Shown here in pieces: positions 26,601 through 40,300 of a DNA stretch of 64,000 nt (the stretch's first letter is position 1; every line of letters starts with the position of its first letter). Position numbers and translations under genes: made by a program. The stretch spans positions 106,129,298-106,193,297 of the forward strand of contig OZ022498.1 in the NCBI GenBank assembly GCA_963989385.1. Reading direction: 5' to 3'. The notes beneath the pieces were generated by a model. That model was given only the letters and a program-made list of their open reading frames with translations. It was not told the DNA's origin and did not search any database. This stretch comes from Ctena decussata (taxonomy: Eukaryota; Mollusca; Bivalvia; Lucinida; Lucinidae).

Positions 26601-29600
26601 GTTAGCATAAGGAATGTTTATTGACGTGCTTAAATGACTATGAAATGCCGTTAAAGTGTTTAATCAAAAGATTGGTGTCCTGTGTAAACTTAGAGCTACA
26701 CCGGCATGAGAGAACAGACATCTTTTGCTACACCCAAGAACATTAACGCATATTATTCTTCGCAAAGGAAACAGTTGTAATGTTACTTGAGGTTGAAGGA
26801 ACTGGTAGATAAGGTTAAATTTCAATACAATAATAATAATAATAATAATAATAATAATTATAATAATAATTTTGTTTGTAACAAATACGTGTTAAAAAGT
26901 TGAGACGAACATATTGATTATTATTTCAATACTACTGAATAAGATTTCATGAAACTTTGCATACCACAAACTATAACCCATACCAGCTTGGGCAAGGAAA
27001 TACAGAATTCTTTGATTTGAAACAAAACAGTAGTTATAAATGATCACCAATTTTTCTTTCTCTTTTTATCACTTTAAGCACCAGAGACAAAAAAAAGCAA
27101 ACAGCTTTGATTCTTGTGAGGCGGCTCATCATGCGCCACCTCATCTAGATCTTCACTGTTTGCATTTTAGTCTTTGAATTCCCAATATGATATAGCTTGA
27201 ACAAGGCATTTTTATTTTTAAATTTTGCGGGCGTAAATTTTGTTGTCTACTTTCTGGCGCTAAAAGAGCTAAGAAGCTCATACCTTGAAGATAACAGCAA
27301 CTATTGTACTAAGGCATTTACATGTGTCCCTTAAGCTCTGAGTCCCTCTGTAGGCCAGTCACTTGAAAAGGACTTTCTTAAATCATTCTCATTTATACAG
27401 TAGGATGTAACTACGACACGACTTCAAAATGGAGAAGCATTTTGTCACTATGGAACTAATAAGATAAACATTTATTTTAAAGTCCCTTTTTTAGTTTCGT
27501 TTGGGTAATCAGATGGGGCATGCAAAGTTTCGAGAGAAAAAAATGTTCAGTGGTACTGAAATTGAATAAATTTTTTTTTTTTTTTTTTTTTTTTCATCTT
27601 CGCTTTTCAACAAATGACATAAAGCTTTTTACTCTATTGATCGGTCATGTAATGATAATTCCGTCAGTTAGTGATGTAGTGGCGAGAGTCACGTTCAGAA
27701 TGATTGCCATATCATATGAGCCGCGACACGAGAAAAGCAACAAAGTGGTTGTGCGCCAAGGGCAGACTCAGATCAGCCTGGGTATCTGCCCAGTCTGATC
27801 AGACTCTTCGCTAAGCGCTTAAGGGGTAGCTAAGGATCTAGGCTACCACCATGCGGGCAGCGACGACTCTGATCAGACTGGGCGGATGCCCAGTGTGATC
27901 TGAGTCTGCGCTGGGCGCACAACCACTTTGTTATTTTTGTCACGTCGCGGCTCAATTATGATTTTAACAAAGTGTATGTACCATCAACCTGCACCTACCC
28001 CGGCATAAATTTCCCACCCGAACTATTACAGCTAAACATCTTAGTTTATTTAAAGGCTTATCAGGGAAAAGGTAACGTCAGTACACAAAACATATTCCAT
28101 AATTTTATATAGATCTGGTTTGATGCATGATTTGGAATCACGTCGGATGAATGAGTACGCCACCATTTATTTGACATTTCTTGGGAAAACATAAATGTTA
28201 GTCGTGTTGAGTGGATCTAGTTTACTTGAGCTGAAGAATGCTGGAGGGTTTAAAGGATAAACAGGCTTCTTCGTCCGTCGTAATGAAGAAGCCTGTCCGC
28301 CAGCATTTTCAAACAACGTCTTCTAAGTCACTGGGTCATTTCAAACAGTGCAGCCTCCAAGGATTAGGGCAATGAACGTTTGTACGTTATGGTCCGATAA
28401 CCAAGATGGCCCGCAGGAGGGTAACTTTGTTAAAGTGAAAGAATGTTATTCTCCAGAACCGGTCAAGCAGCTATAATATTTTTCATTGAGCATTAATGCC
28501 AACTCCCCATTCACATTTGTTCAGATCGTAGCTGTTGGATCAATGCTGCACCCACCCCACCACCCTCCCTCAAGCCCGGGCTCGTACTTTGCAATATTCG
28601 TGAAACTGACCCAGAATGTCAAATCGTTGTCTTTTATAAACTTGAGATTGTTCCTCGGAGTATTAATCTCTGCTAAGGGATTGCCTGTTTACATTTGCAA
28701 ATCGCAACCTGTTCAGACTGGCTACGTGGAAATGCGTTGAGCACGGGTAAGTGTACTCGTTAATCGTTGAGCACGGAGAAACAGCACGGCGATTGTTTAC
28801 AGGTGACTTCTTAGAAAATGTTGTGTTTCACTGACAAATTAAGATGTCAGTTTTATCTAACACTTATCAATATCAACCAATATATCTTACATATGCCAAC
28901 AATGGTTTATTTGGTAAAACTTACCATATTTTTTAAGTATGATGACACAAAGTCAAGCTCACCACTTTACCTGCAAACAGCTCTTTAGAGGCAATATTCT
29001 GGACAATTCTATTTTTTGCGTTTTATTCATGCATCAGCATCTTCAGCTAGTTAGAAACCCTACGTTGAACCGACCAAACTCAAACGTAAATTACGAATAT
29101 ACCTTATAGGACGCTGCGGAATAACACGGGTGTGCCTGCTCCGGGTAAAGCCGTAATCGTCACAGAAAGGTATCCGTTATTACTCCGTGACTTTGAAAAT
29201 GGATGCTGTCTTGCAACAAGCCATATCAAGGTGGTATCATAAAAACTCGGTGAAAAATTTATTGTCAAATGCCTGAACTTTTCTATATTGAGTAATGTGT
29301 TTATATCGAGATTTTATTGACCTAAAGTTAGAATATAACGTGGTAAATTTTCAACTATTTATGACTTCAACAGCCACAGAATACAGTATGAGCATACATT
29401 CTTGTTTTAAAGTTCGATCTATATACTCTACAAGGTATACCTGCACCAAACTAAGTTAACTTAGTTAAGTAAAACAGCACGCCAATCTACCTCCTTCCTT
29501 TTAGTCCTTCGATTCTGGGGGGACCTACCCCTTGTAAACATACTCCGTGCTCCGCCTTGTTGCTCTGTGCTCAACGATTTACGAGTACACTGACTCCTTC

Positions 29601-31306
29601 TGAACGCGTTTCCACGTAGCCAGTCTGTACGGGCTGAATCGTGAAATTTTGAAACCTTTTATCCTCCGATTGGCCTGTTGGAACCAAGCCATGTGACGTC
29701 TCCGAATGGTTAAGTCCATGATCCAAGATGGCAGTCAGGAAAGATAAATCAATTTAAGCCTCCAGCAGGCACATGACGTCGAAATGCAGTCGCAGTGATA
29801 TTTATGTGATCTCATGACATCGCATAAATATTTGTGGGACGTCATTTTGACGTCACGTAGCGGCTTGGATGACTCATTAATAGGGATAATCACATTTTCA
29901 ATTGTTACTGTGCTTTCTAGATGTAATTTGCATATGATGACGGTTAGAAAGAAGTCTTACCAAGGCAACTGTTTCACGACCGACGTATGTCGAATTTAGA
30001 TTGCGGTTTAATTGAGACCAGGCAAAGTGTCTGTCGTTCATACATGTGGCTATCAGCAAATCGTGTGTTTTATGGCTGTTTTTCTAGAATTGTCACATTA
30101 CTTAAAATCACAGCGTGTTCATTCAGGTCACATTTTATTTTTCACCTCATATCCGTATAATATTTACCAGACTCTCTTTTTTGTCCTTTATAAATATAGT
30201 AAATAGTAAATATAGTATCACGTTCTGAAAAGATCGATATTTTTTCGGGTAACCTTTAGGAATAACCTTTATGAATTTTTGCATTTTGAAGGTGTTGTGA
30301 TTGTGGAGAGAATAATCCTTAGTGTTGTAAATAGTTTTATTGGTCCATCCATAAGTATTTTTGATGCTGCTGTTTACAGCTGAATTTTGCCCCACGCCCA
30401 GTGAGGCAGTAATTTGATTTGATTTTTCATCCTGGGGGTACTTAAGTATACATGTATGTAGCCTAGTAAAGATGGGGTGTCAACGGATGGAACGGGGATG
30501 GGGATGCGGATTTGGATGAGGCTTGGGATCGGATGGGACAGCAATAAAGTCATATATGATTACAGTTTAAAAGGGAAGGGATGATGGGGTGGGATGGGGT
30601 TGGATGGGAATACACACATGGGAGACAAAAATCTTTTTAGGATTTACATAATTGCACCAAACATTTCGCCTTCGCTGTCTAGAAAGATTTGTGAACAAGG
30701 ATGACTCTGGTATATCAGAATACGCAAAAGAGCAGGCTTATATGAGTCTTTGATGTTAAGCGCATATTTAAGGCACGCTTTCTTATGACACAGTTAAAAT
30801 AGCTTACTTGAGCTGCGTTACGACAAAACCAACGAAGTGGATGTGCGCCCAGTGCAGACTCAGATCAGTCCGGGCATCCGCCCAGTTTGATCAGACTCTT
30901 TGCTTAGCGCTTAAAGGGTAGCTTAGGGTCTAAGCTACCTCCATGCGGATAACGAAGACTCTGATCAGATTGGTTTAAACATATTTATTTCTCTTTTTTC
31001 ATAACATATATATATATTACAACATACAAAATATACTAGGATTGGAACGAAAGCAACTTGCTTATTTAGTTATTCTCCTATGGCAAGTATACATTTACAT
31101 ATATGATGGCAGAAAAGTGGCTATATACATAAAATCAGAGACATTGATAGTAGTTTACGTTCACATGCCAACTAAATAATTAGGTTTGAGAAACAAGCAG
31201 AATTAAAGAGTAACCTATCATGCAGTAAGCCAGATATGACAAAATATGATATATGTAAAGTTAAAGAACAAAATAGAAATACTAGAAGTATAGAAACAAG
31301 CAGACC

Positions 31307-31354
<48 letters not shown>

Positions 31355-34300
31355 CAAGTTTGGACTTGGTTAATACCCGATGAGCCGAGCTGCTCTGAGT
31401 CTGCACTGGGCACACAACCACTTTGTTGGTTTTCTCGTGTCGCAATGTTTTCATGTCTGTTTCTTGTAGCATGCCCTCCCAAAACATATGGAACCAACTG
31501 TACAGGAACCTGCCATTGTTTGCTTGACCCCGACGACCCCGACGACTGTAACCAGGCAACAGGCGCATGCAGAAGTTTCCTATGTGACCGTGGATGGACG
31601 GATCTTCCAACTTGTCAGACACGTAAGTAAGAAAATGTCCTAGTGGTAGTTGAAACTGTGTCACAGTATCCGAACGCACTGTTGTCCATCTGTTCCGGTT
31701 TTCATAGCGTTGAATCGAGAGTACAAAATCGCTTATAACCAGTAGTCGGAAATCATTATGTTTTGAGATTTTATCCGGAATCTGCTGCGTCAGATATAGT
31801 TATTCAGCTTTGAAAATGTAAGTGGGTAAGTTTATTATAATTTGCTCTTCGGTCTTTTACTTTATTGCCCTGTACAAAGAAAACCTCATGGCCGTCACAG
31901 AAATTTTATTCCGAACAGCTAATTTAACACGAGTTTGTGTCGTGCAAAACCTAGCTGTCATCCTACTATCAAAACTAACCAACTGTAGATTGATAACGCC
32001 TTCCGTTTATTTTAAAGATTTTTATAAAACATGTAAGAAATGACTCAAAATGGTGTTAGAATCATGCCAAGGGCGATTTGAATACTGTACCAACTACTAC
32101 CCACCCATACACGACATTGCACAGGACAATAAAGTAAAGGACCGAAGAGCAAATTATATTAAACTTACCTCTTTACATTTTCGAAGCTGAATAACTACAT
32201 TGTATAAATGACGCAGCAGATTCCGGATAAAATCTCAAAACATAATGATTTCCGACTACTGGTTATAAGCGAATGTTTGTACTCTCGATTCAACGCTTTG
32301 AAAACCGGAAGAGATGGGACAGTGCGTTCGGATACTGTGAGTGTTACATGTATACCAATCCCTAGATACTCTCAATTTTAACATTTATTGCAACGGTGAA
32401 GGGGCGATAGAGGATGGTTTGTCCGCTTGTATGTTCTATAACCCACTGTCTCCACTCGGTGTGTCAAATTCAGTTAACGTCATCATGACGTAAAATCCAT
32501 ATGAAATTTATACGAGATTGTTTGAAAAGCGCTACTGGCGGGCGACCAGTGTTGGCCACGTACCAGTGGTGGTCAAATGCGTTCTGCACTCGCAATTACG
32601 TACAGTGGACTCGACAGTATCGGACCATCGACAGTATCGGATCAGTCATAAGTTATCACCCCTTTTTCTCACAAATGAAGCAACAATTTTTTACCATTAT
32701 ATTCCAGTCATCAAGTTAGACCAATGACAAAGTGCTTGGTGAAACATTCGATCGAAATGTGCGGCTGTGAAGCGAATCAGAGTTGTTGAAAAGCTTGGCC
32801 CCTCTTCTGCGGCGCTTGCATTTTGTCTGTAGCTCGTTACTCACAAAAAAGATTTCTGTTGTTTACACAATTTTATCATTAGGCGATTGAAATCAATCCT
32901 GCTTTGTTATGTGTCCTGGCATCCCTAAAATTGCTGGCAGTCATTATTTTTGTGACATCCCAGTATTTGATGAAACTTGAGACTTGAAAAGTGGGGCACC
33001 TATATGCGACAGTATCGGATCATTATATAATTTGAGCTGAAATACAGGCATTAGCTGGAAAACTTTATGTCGGATGCATGGTGTGATGCTGAAAGCCAGT
33101 CATAAATCAACTACGTGAGTGGCTGCAGTGTCTTCTTTCAAAGAAAATCGGCATAAAAACAACACATCACCCTTTTTGTAAAATATCCCCCATCCCACGC
33201 TCCACACACTAACGTCTGATAATGAAGGTTATGCGTAGCACAATAAAACTTCCGCTAAACATTCTGAAGAAAAATTCGAGATGAGCTCGCATATTTGTGA
33301 ACCCATTCATGACTGGCGTTCATCAGATGGACATTTGTATATACACTGTGTAGTCTCAAATCAATGCAGCAGAACTCGCTGAATGACCATGTAGTGTGTA
33401 TACACTGTTTGCATTGAAATATCAATGTTAAGGCGGAAAATCACCGCAAATTTGTTGATCCTGATCGGAAACTACGGTCTTATCAGGGTGTTTTCTTTGC
33501 AAAGACAGATTATGGTCTTTACTGTTTGAGTAGATCCGTACTAAAGAGGCGCAAGGTATTAGAATACTGAGTTAGGAATTAATGACATCCTTGTACATTT
33601 GTACACATTCAACTCTTATTTACAGACATGTCAGACATAACCGTTGCTGGTGAATGACCACATGAAAAAATCTTTGAAAGGCCGTAAAAGTTTCCTCTAA
33701 GGGTTTAATAGGTCCAGCTGTGTATGTAGCAAAAGAACTGAAGCTAAGAAGTTTGGCAGGAAGCCTCGGAGGAACTCTTCCATAAATAATATTATATGAT
33801 CCGATACTGTCGCACCTGATTCGTTACTGTCCTAAGACCCTCCTGTAAGTCTGGATAGGTTGTCTGCCCTTAAAGGAATAAATTTTGTAAATATTTTGAC
33901 ATGGATAGATAGAAGGGATATTTTGCAATTGTTATGTGTAATAACATACACAATTTTAGCATTTATATACAACAAAACAGGAGTTTTACTGAACTTGATC
34001 CGATACTGTCGAGTCCTCTGTATTTGTTGTGTCTCAGATTCTGTCATTTTGTAAAATGAAACAAAACAAACGCCCACAAAAAGATGGGTAAAATTCTCTG
34101 TCTGGGAGGCAAAGGTTTAACAATTTCTTCAAGCTACCCCAATATCAACATCATTGCCTTTCCGGGGGTCTACAACACTTGACGCGCACATAAATAAATA
34201 CAGAAATAAACGTGTACAATTTGCTGTAATAATGTTTACCTTTCACCTTGTAAACCTGCAACCAACCTGCAAAAAAACATCTAAATTCTTGCAAATCACA

Positions 34301-37300
34301 GCACACGTGTAATCATTATTTGAGCCACGACACGAGAAAACCAACAATGTGGTTGTGCGCCAAGCGCAGACTCAGATCAGCCTGGGCATCCGCCCAGTCT
34401 GATCAGTCTTCGCTGTCCGCATGAAGGTAGCTTAGACCCTTAGCTACCCTTTAAGCGCTTAGCGAAGAGTCTGATTAGCCTTGTTGGATGCCCAGGCTGA
34501 TCTGAGTCTGCGCTGGGCGCATAACCACATTGCTGGTTTTCTCATGCCGCGGCTCATTTATGTATGTTTCCGACATAATATGTAGCGTGTGCCTACGAAA
34601 TGGCTACGTCACAGTTTTAAAGTCCGTTTCTTATAAATGTTTCTGTTGCTTATGTTCAGCCTCTGCTGACGCACTAAAACTGTTAAAATATGACAAAGAC
34701 CACAGACTAACAACAACATATCATCAAAGTATAAACCCACAACAAGCTTTTGGAAAATGCTTTATTCAGCACAGGGCAATCCTGGTGGCCACAACTGGTA
34801 CGCTACGTTCGTATTTTAATGCTCGTTGGTGACCTTGTTTGAGGGTCTGTCACAGGCACATGTATAGTCTATTTCAAAAAATAAATCAGTATTATAGCGA
34901 TAAGAACTGCTAGTTTATTGAATCAAAATATAGAATCACTAAACACAATGTGTCGGTTACAAGATAAAAAAAGAGTTATAAAAAACGGCCAACACTGGTA
35001 GCCTGCCAGTAATGTGGAGCTTGGATTAGATGACATTTTCAAGACTTTTTCATGAGACTATTTTCTCCTAGAACGCTTGCACAATTGATAATTGGATACA
35101 GTTTTGTAACTTTGCTTGTTTGAATAACAGATTAGAAGGATGGGAAACGTAAATTGTGAAATTGTTAATGTCTCATTTGTAAATTGAGATGAAACGATAA
35201 ATGAGCCGCGACGCGAGAAAACCAACAATGTGGTTGTGCGCCCAGCGCTGACTCAAATCAGCCTGCGCATCCGTCCTATTTGACCAGACTCTTCGAAAAG
35301 TGCTCAAAGGGTAGCTAAGGGTCTAAGCTACCTCCATGCGGACAGCGAAGACTCTGATCAGACTGGGCGGATGCCCAGGCTGATCTGAGTCTGCGCTGGC
35401 TGCACAACCACATTGTTGGTTTTGTCGTGTCGCGGCTCAAATCATTGTAATTGTAACTGTAATGGTAGGTATTTTATATTTGGAAAAAAAGAATAATCTC
35501 GAAGCATACAAGAAATTCAGTTTATCTATTGTCTTACAAAACCAGTTTGAATTTCATGAAGTGCAATTACTAGTACTTTGTCTGTAGCAAATGTAGTCAT
35601 TCAAAGAAATGAAGCCAGTTGCCATTCACTTGAAAACAGTGATCTTTACCTGCCAATCATGAGGTCCCTGTTTCGAAATGTTCTAGTGAGTGACCGAGTG
35701 AGTGAGTGAACTCGGGTTTGACGTTCCACCAGCAACCAGGTCATACGGAGACGGTAGTCCAGCTCCGGACCGAAATTATTTCAGAAACAAAGTTTCTAAT
35801 TGAAAATCAATTTGAAACTTGTTTCTAGGCATTTTCCGGCCCAGAGCTGGGCTAACGGAGACGGAGCCTCGGTTTAAAGTCTCATTCGAAAGACCGGAGA
35901 ACTAGGGGATCGATCTAGCGATCCCTGGATTAGTAGTCCAGCGTGTTATCCACTACACTACCGCGGCTCCCTTCTGGTAACTGACTTTATTTCCTAAAAC
36001 GGTAACATTAGTGACAAATAAAGAACATTAGTATATGGAATATGTCGCTTTGCGACATTAAAATCGGTCCGGTAGCTCTTACTCGGCCCGATAGCTTTGA
36101 ATTGTTTCAACCGGTTCGAGATTATTTTCTTCCAAATCTGTGTTGTACTGTAAACCGTTAAATCTGTGATCGTGACGTAAGTTGTACAGCATGGATTATT
36201 ATAATCTTGTTACTTTTATATGTGTGAGATAGTTGAGTTGTAAAATTTCTCAATTCTTGGTTTCTTCCTAATATAGGCCTCCGCAGTGCAATCAGTCAGA
36301 CTATATATGCATTGAATAGATAATACCCTCTAACCCCGTATTTGACATTTTCGGAATTGAACTTCGCAAAATGTTATCTTACAGAATGGTCATTGATAAA
36401 GTTGAAATGATTAAGAGATAGACTTTACCAGTTATGTATATTGTGTAGATATAAGTTAGATATCCAAGGTTTGCTTTGCTTTGCTCATCTGCAAGCGGAG
36501 AATTATGAAGACATTTGGCCGCTTTATAAGCAGACTGATACGCAGTTACGTATGGAAATTTTATCAGTTTGACAAAATTTCTACATATAACTGCGTATTT
36601 GCATAAAGGCGTGCCAATAATGAAGAAAGATGCCTCCAAGGCGTTCTTAGGCCTTAAAATGGGCCTGGAAAACTAATTATTTGCCGTTTTTGATTAACAG
36701 TTTTCATAGGATACATCCCTAGAGATATCCTCCAAAGACTGATACCTGATTTTGCGTATTCTGAGATAACGTCCAGCTATGCCTTAATTATGCTTAAATT
36801 AGCAGTACATATTCGCATTTTCGCAAATGCAGTAAGGTCCCTTTTCATGAGACGCCATTTTCTTCTTTCAGCATGCGACAATACATACGGATCGGACTGC
36901 AAGTTTACTTGTCATTGTCCGCCGAACGACAACTGCAGCGCCATCAACGGGCTGTGTTCTGGTGGGAAATGTGAGGATGGGTGGTCAGGAAGCGGCTGTC
37001 AAAATCGTAAGTAAATTAGACGCGACAGCGGAGACTCAGATCCGCCCAGTTTGATCAGAATCCTCGCTGTGCGCTTAAAGGTAGCTATGGGTCTAAGCCA
37101 GCTCCATGCGGACAACAAAGACTCTGATCAGATTGGGTGGATGCCCAGGCTGATCTGAGTCTTCGCTGGGCGCACCTTCCACTATGTTGGTTTTCTCGTG
37201 TCACCGCTCAGTTGATGGCTGGACATCCAACCATGATAAGGTACTTAACACGTGCAGTCGGCGGCTGAAGACCAATGTCAGCCGATGCATCCACGCTGTT

Positions 37301-40300
37301 TCACTTTCGTTTTCATCAATTTTTCAAAAATGGCGTTTATCAGAAGCACAGAGAAGACTAATCTGAGTCTGTGCTGGACACTGCTGTCCTGTAACGCTAA
37401 AGTTTTTCTAGACACTAACCAAAAATTTCAGAAATTCGACCGTGCACCAAATGAGAATATCGAATCGGCGACAATCCTTATAAGTCCATGCAGTGTTTGC
37501 ATGAAAGTTGTCAAAGGGCTGTTAAAAGCATAATGTCAGAACCTTAGTGATGCTTTTGACCAACCAGCTGTCTTAAATTCTGTTCTGGAAAGAAAGTAGA
37601 TTAGCAACACCCAGTTCTGAGGTGTTTTGTATAAATATATACGAACTGCACATTTCATTTGCAGCCTATGTATGGTGTAAGTAAAACGGTTGCATTTCGC
37701 CTTCAGATTTACAAAGAACTACATGTACTTGCATTATCCATGCGTTCTTTTTTCTTTTTTAACAGAGCTGCCTGCACTGTCGGATCCTCCTGTATTATTC
37801 AATGTGACATGCGCAGAACTTGTGCTGCAATGGAGGGGATGGAGAAAAAAATTCGACGTGGGCAACTCGGTTGCTGTCATATTGAGATATGAGTAAGTTT
37901 ACTTACTATGGCTCTGTTTAAAGGAAGCTTTATTCTCCTTGTGGTGAAAGCGTGCACACACAAATCATAATATAAAGCGGTTTATCATTTTTGATGACAA
38001 TATTTCAGTTAATATGTTTACTTGATCATCATCATGTCATATACGTATCAGAAAGTAGGTGGAAGAGGTTTTTGAAAAAAAACCACAAATTTCTTCATTA
38101 ATGCTATACGTACATGTAGCAAGAAGATTTGAGCCGCGACGCGAGAAAACCAACAATGTGGTTGTGCGCCCAGCGCAGAGACAGATCAGCCTTCACTGTC
38201 CGCATGGAGGTAGCTCAGTCCCTTAGCTACCTTTTAAGCACTTAGCGAATGGTCTGACCAGACTGGGCGAATGCCCAGGCTGATCTGAGTCTGTGCTGGG
38301 CACACAACCACATTGTTGGTTTTGTCGTGTCGCGGCTCATTTGTTGAAGTTCACTGTACTTTATGATTGAGCTGTACTAAGAAGAGTCCAAACACTTTTG
38401 CTGCAGTTTTTTTGTTTGATTTTATTGTTCTGATTAAAGTTTACATTTCTATAAGAAACTGTCACAACTTTTTTTTAAAGTCTCCATAGTCCTATTAGCG
38501 ATGAAAACGCCTAAACTCAGATCATTGTAAAAAGCCGTTCAACCTTCGCGTTTGGTAATAAAATGTGGGTTGGCGTGCATATGTGTATATTGAGTCATGT
38601 AACTGGTAAAAAGCAGAGAAAACAAGTTTTTGAAAAATAACAAATCGCTGCACAAAATACAATTTCCTGTTCCGGTTTCCCGTCTAGCAATGTCATATCA
38701 ACATAGGCGGGATAGTGATTGGGACTCCACGCCTGTACATTGTATTTTTACCATTTTATGAAAACGAAAGTAGGTCATTTTAGTTGCCAACTAAAATGAC
38801 CCAAGTAAGTTTTCAAACCCTTTTTGTGTGAAACTCAAGGATGTTTTGAGTTTTAAAGCTGGCTAATCACGGTCGTTTACAATTACGAAACTACAGTGAG
38901 AAGCATGCAGCGATACCACATGATAAATTTTTTCATGCTCATAGAGCAATGGGGCCTTTAACATTTATAGATGTTCTGTATTTATTTCTTTCCCAGAGTG
39001 TTTTACTTGGTTACCAACGCAACTGAGTGGCAGCCCATATCAGTGAGCCAGGGTCTAATACCGCATGTTGATGATCAGGAGACGTACACGCTGACGTTGT
39101 CTGGTCTCATACCTGACGCCACGTACAAGTTCCGTGTTGACGTCAGACAAAAAGATGGTGAAAAACCTATGGATGGTATAGTGTATGGGAAAGAATCTCA
39201 AGCAGTTAATATTCCCTGCACAGGTAAGATAGACTGATGGATGATATTGCGTTTTAGTCCCTTTCATCAGTATTGCAGTCATATCGGGTCGATGGTAGGA
39301 TGGTACTGAAAAGGCTGTGTGCAATGGAAACCTGTTTATAGTTAAATAGAGGATCTTACAGGAGTGCTCATGTATTATTGAATTTATTAAACGAGTTGGG
39401 GGAAAAGATAAGATGCGAGGCTTTGCCGAGCATCTTATCGTTTTCCCCAACGAGTTTAATAAATTCAATAATACATGAGCACGAATGCAAGATTCTATTT
39501 ATCATATGACCCTAAAATCATATTTAATTAGCAGATTTTGCACTAAAACGTCACGATTTCGCCATTAGAAAACGCAACGTGTTTATGGACGTCAACGCAT
39601 AACGTTACGACGTAATTTGCATATTTAATCCACTAGTGGATTATCGTTTTTAATGCATGGCTTTCTTACCCTCTCAGAAGCGACGTCATATGATAAAAAG
39701 CATTCCACCTCGAACGGGATTTGGACACGGACAAGTGCTTAAAGGGAAATCACCCTATAAAAACTGCCATTGAAATTTTGTTGAAACTTCACACAGTTGT
39801 AGAATATTATATGCTGAGTGAAAAAATGAAATAAAAAATGGGGTCACCGAACTACTTTTTGAGATAATGCAGCGCCATCTATGTGCCTGTTTGAAACATG
39901 ACTATGTCTATTACGAGCACTTGATCCGAGAAAATAGATGACCGATCGTTTCGAAATAAAGATTAATTAACTCCTCTTTCTTGTCTCTTTGTTTGACCAT
40001 AAAAATCGTCATCGTCGTATGTCTCATTATATATGTTATTTTCAGTTTTTAGTTTCCCGCCATTTCCCATTATTGAAAAAAAACGTGGAATTTCTTCAAT
40101 ATAAAAAGTTCCACAATTGAATTTTTTTTATACTTTTGATATAGTAAAGAAATGACCTACCCCGTGCAAATAAGCAAATAAAAGATATAGGTCATCGACC
40201 AAATATTCGAGTTATGGAAGGAAAACCACTTTTATTTCGTGCGGTTTTCATATAAGCGCGTTGACGTCAATGTTTTATGCGTTGACGTCGCTTTCTATTT

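Noticed and set aside
31172..31679. Minus-strand frames with SLSLSLS repeats
   Set aside because: Translations of the GA microsatellite, antisense to real RPTP exon 4.
34530..34832. 100-codon frame with an apparent TTCAG acceptor near 34660
   Set aside because: No recognisable domain, no donor in a compatible phase, and it begins inside a MITE arm.
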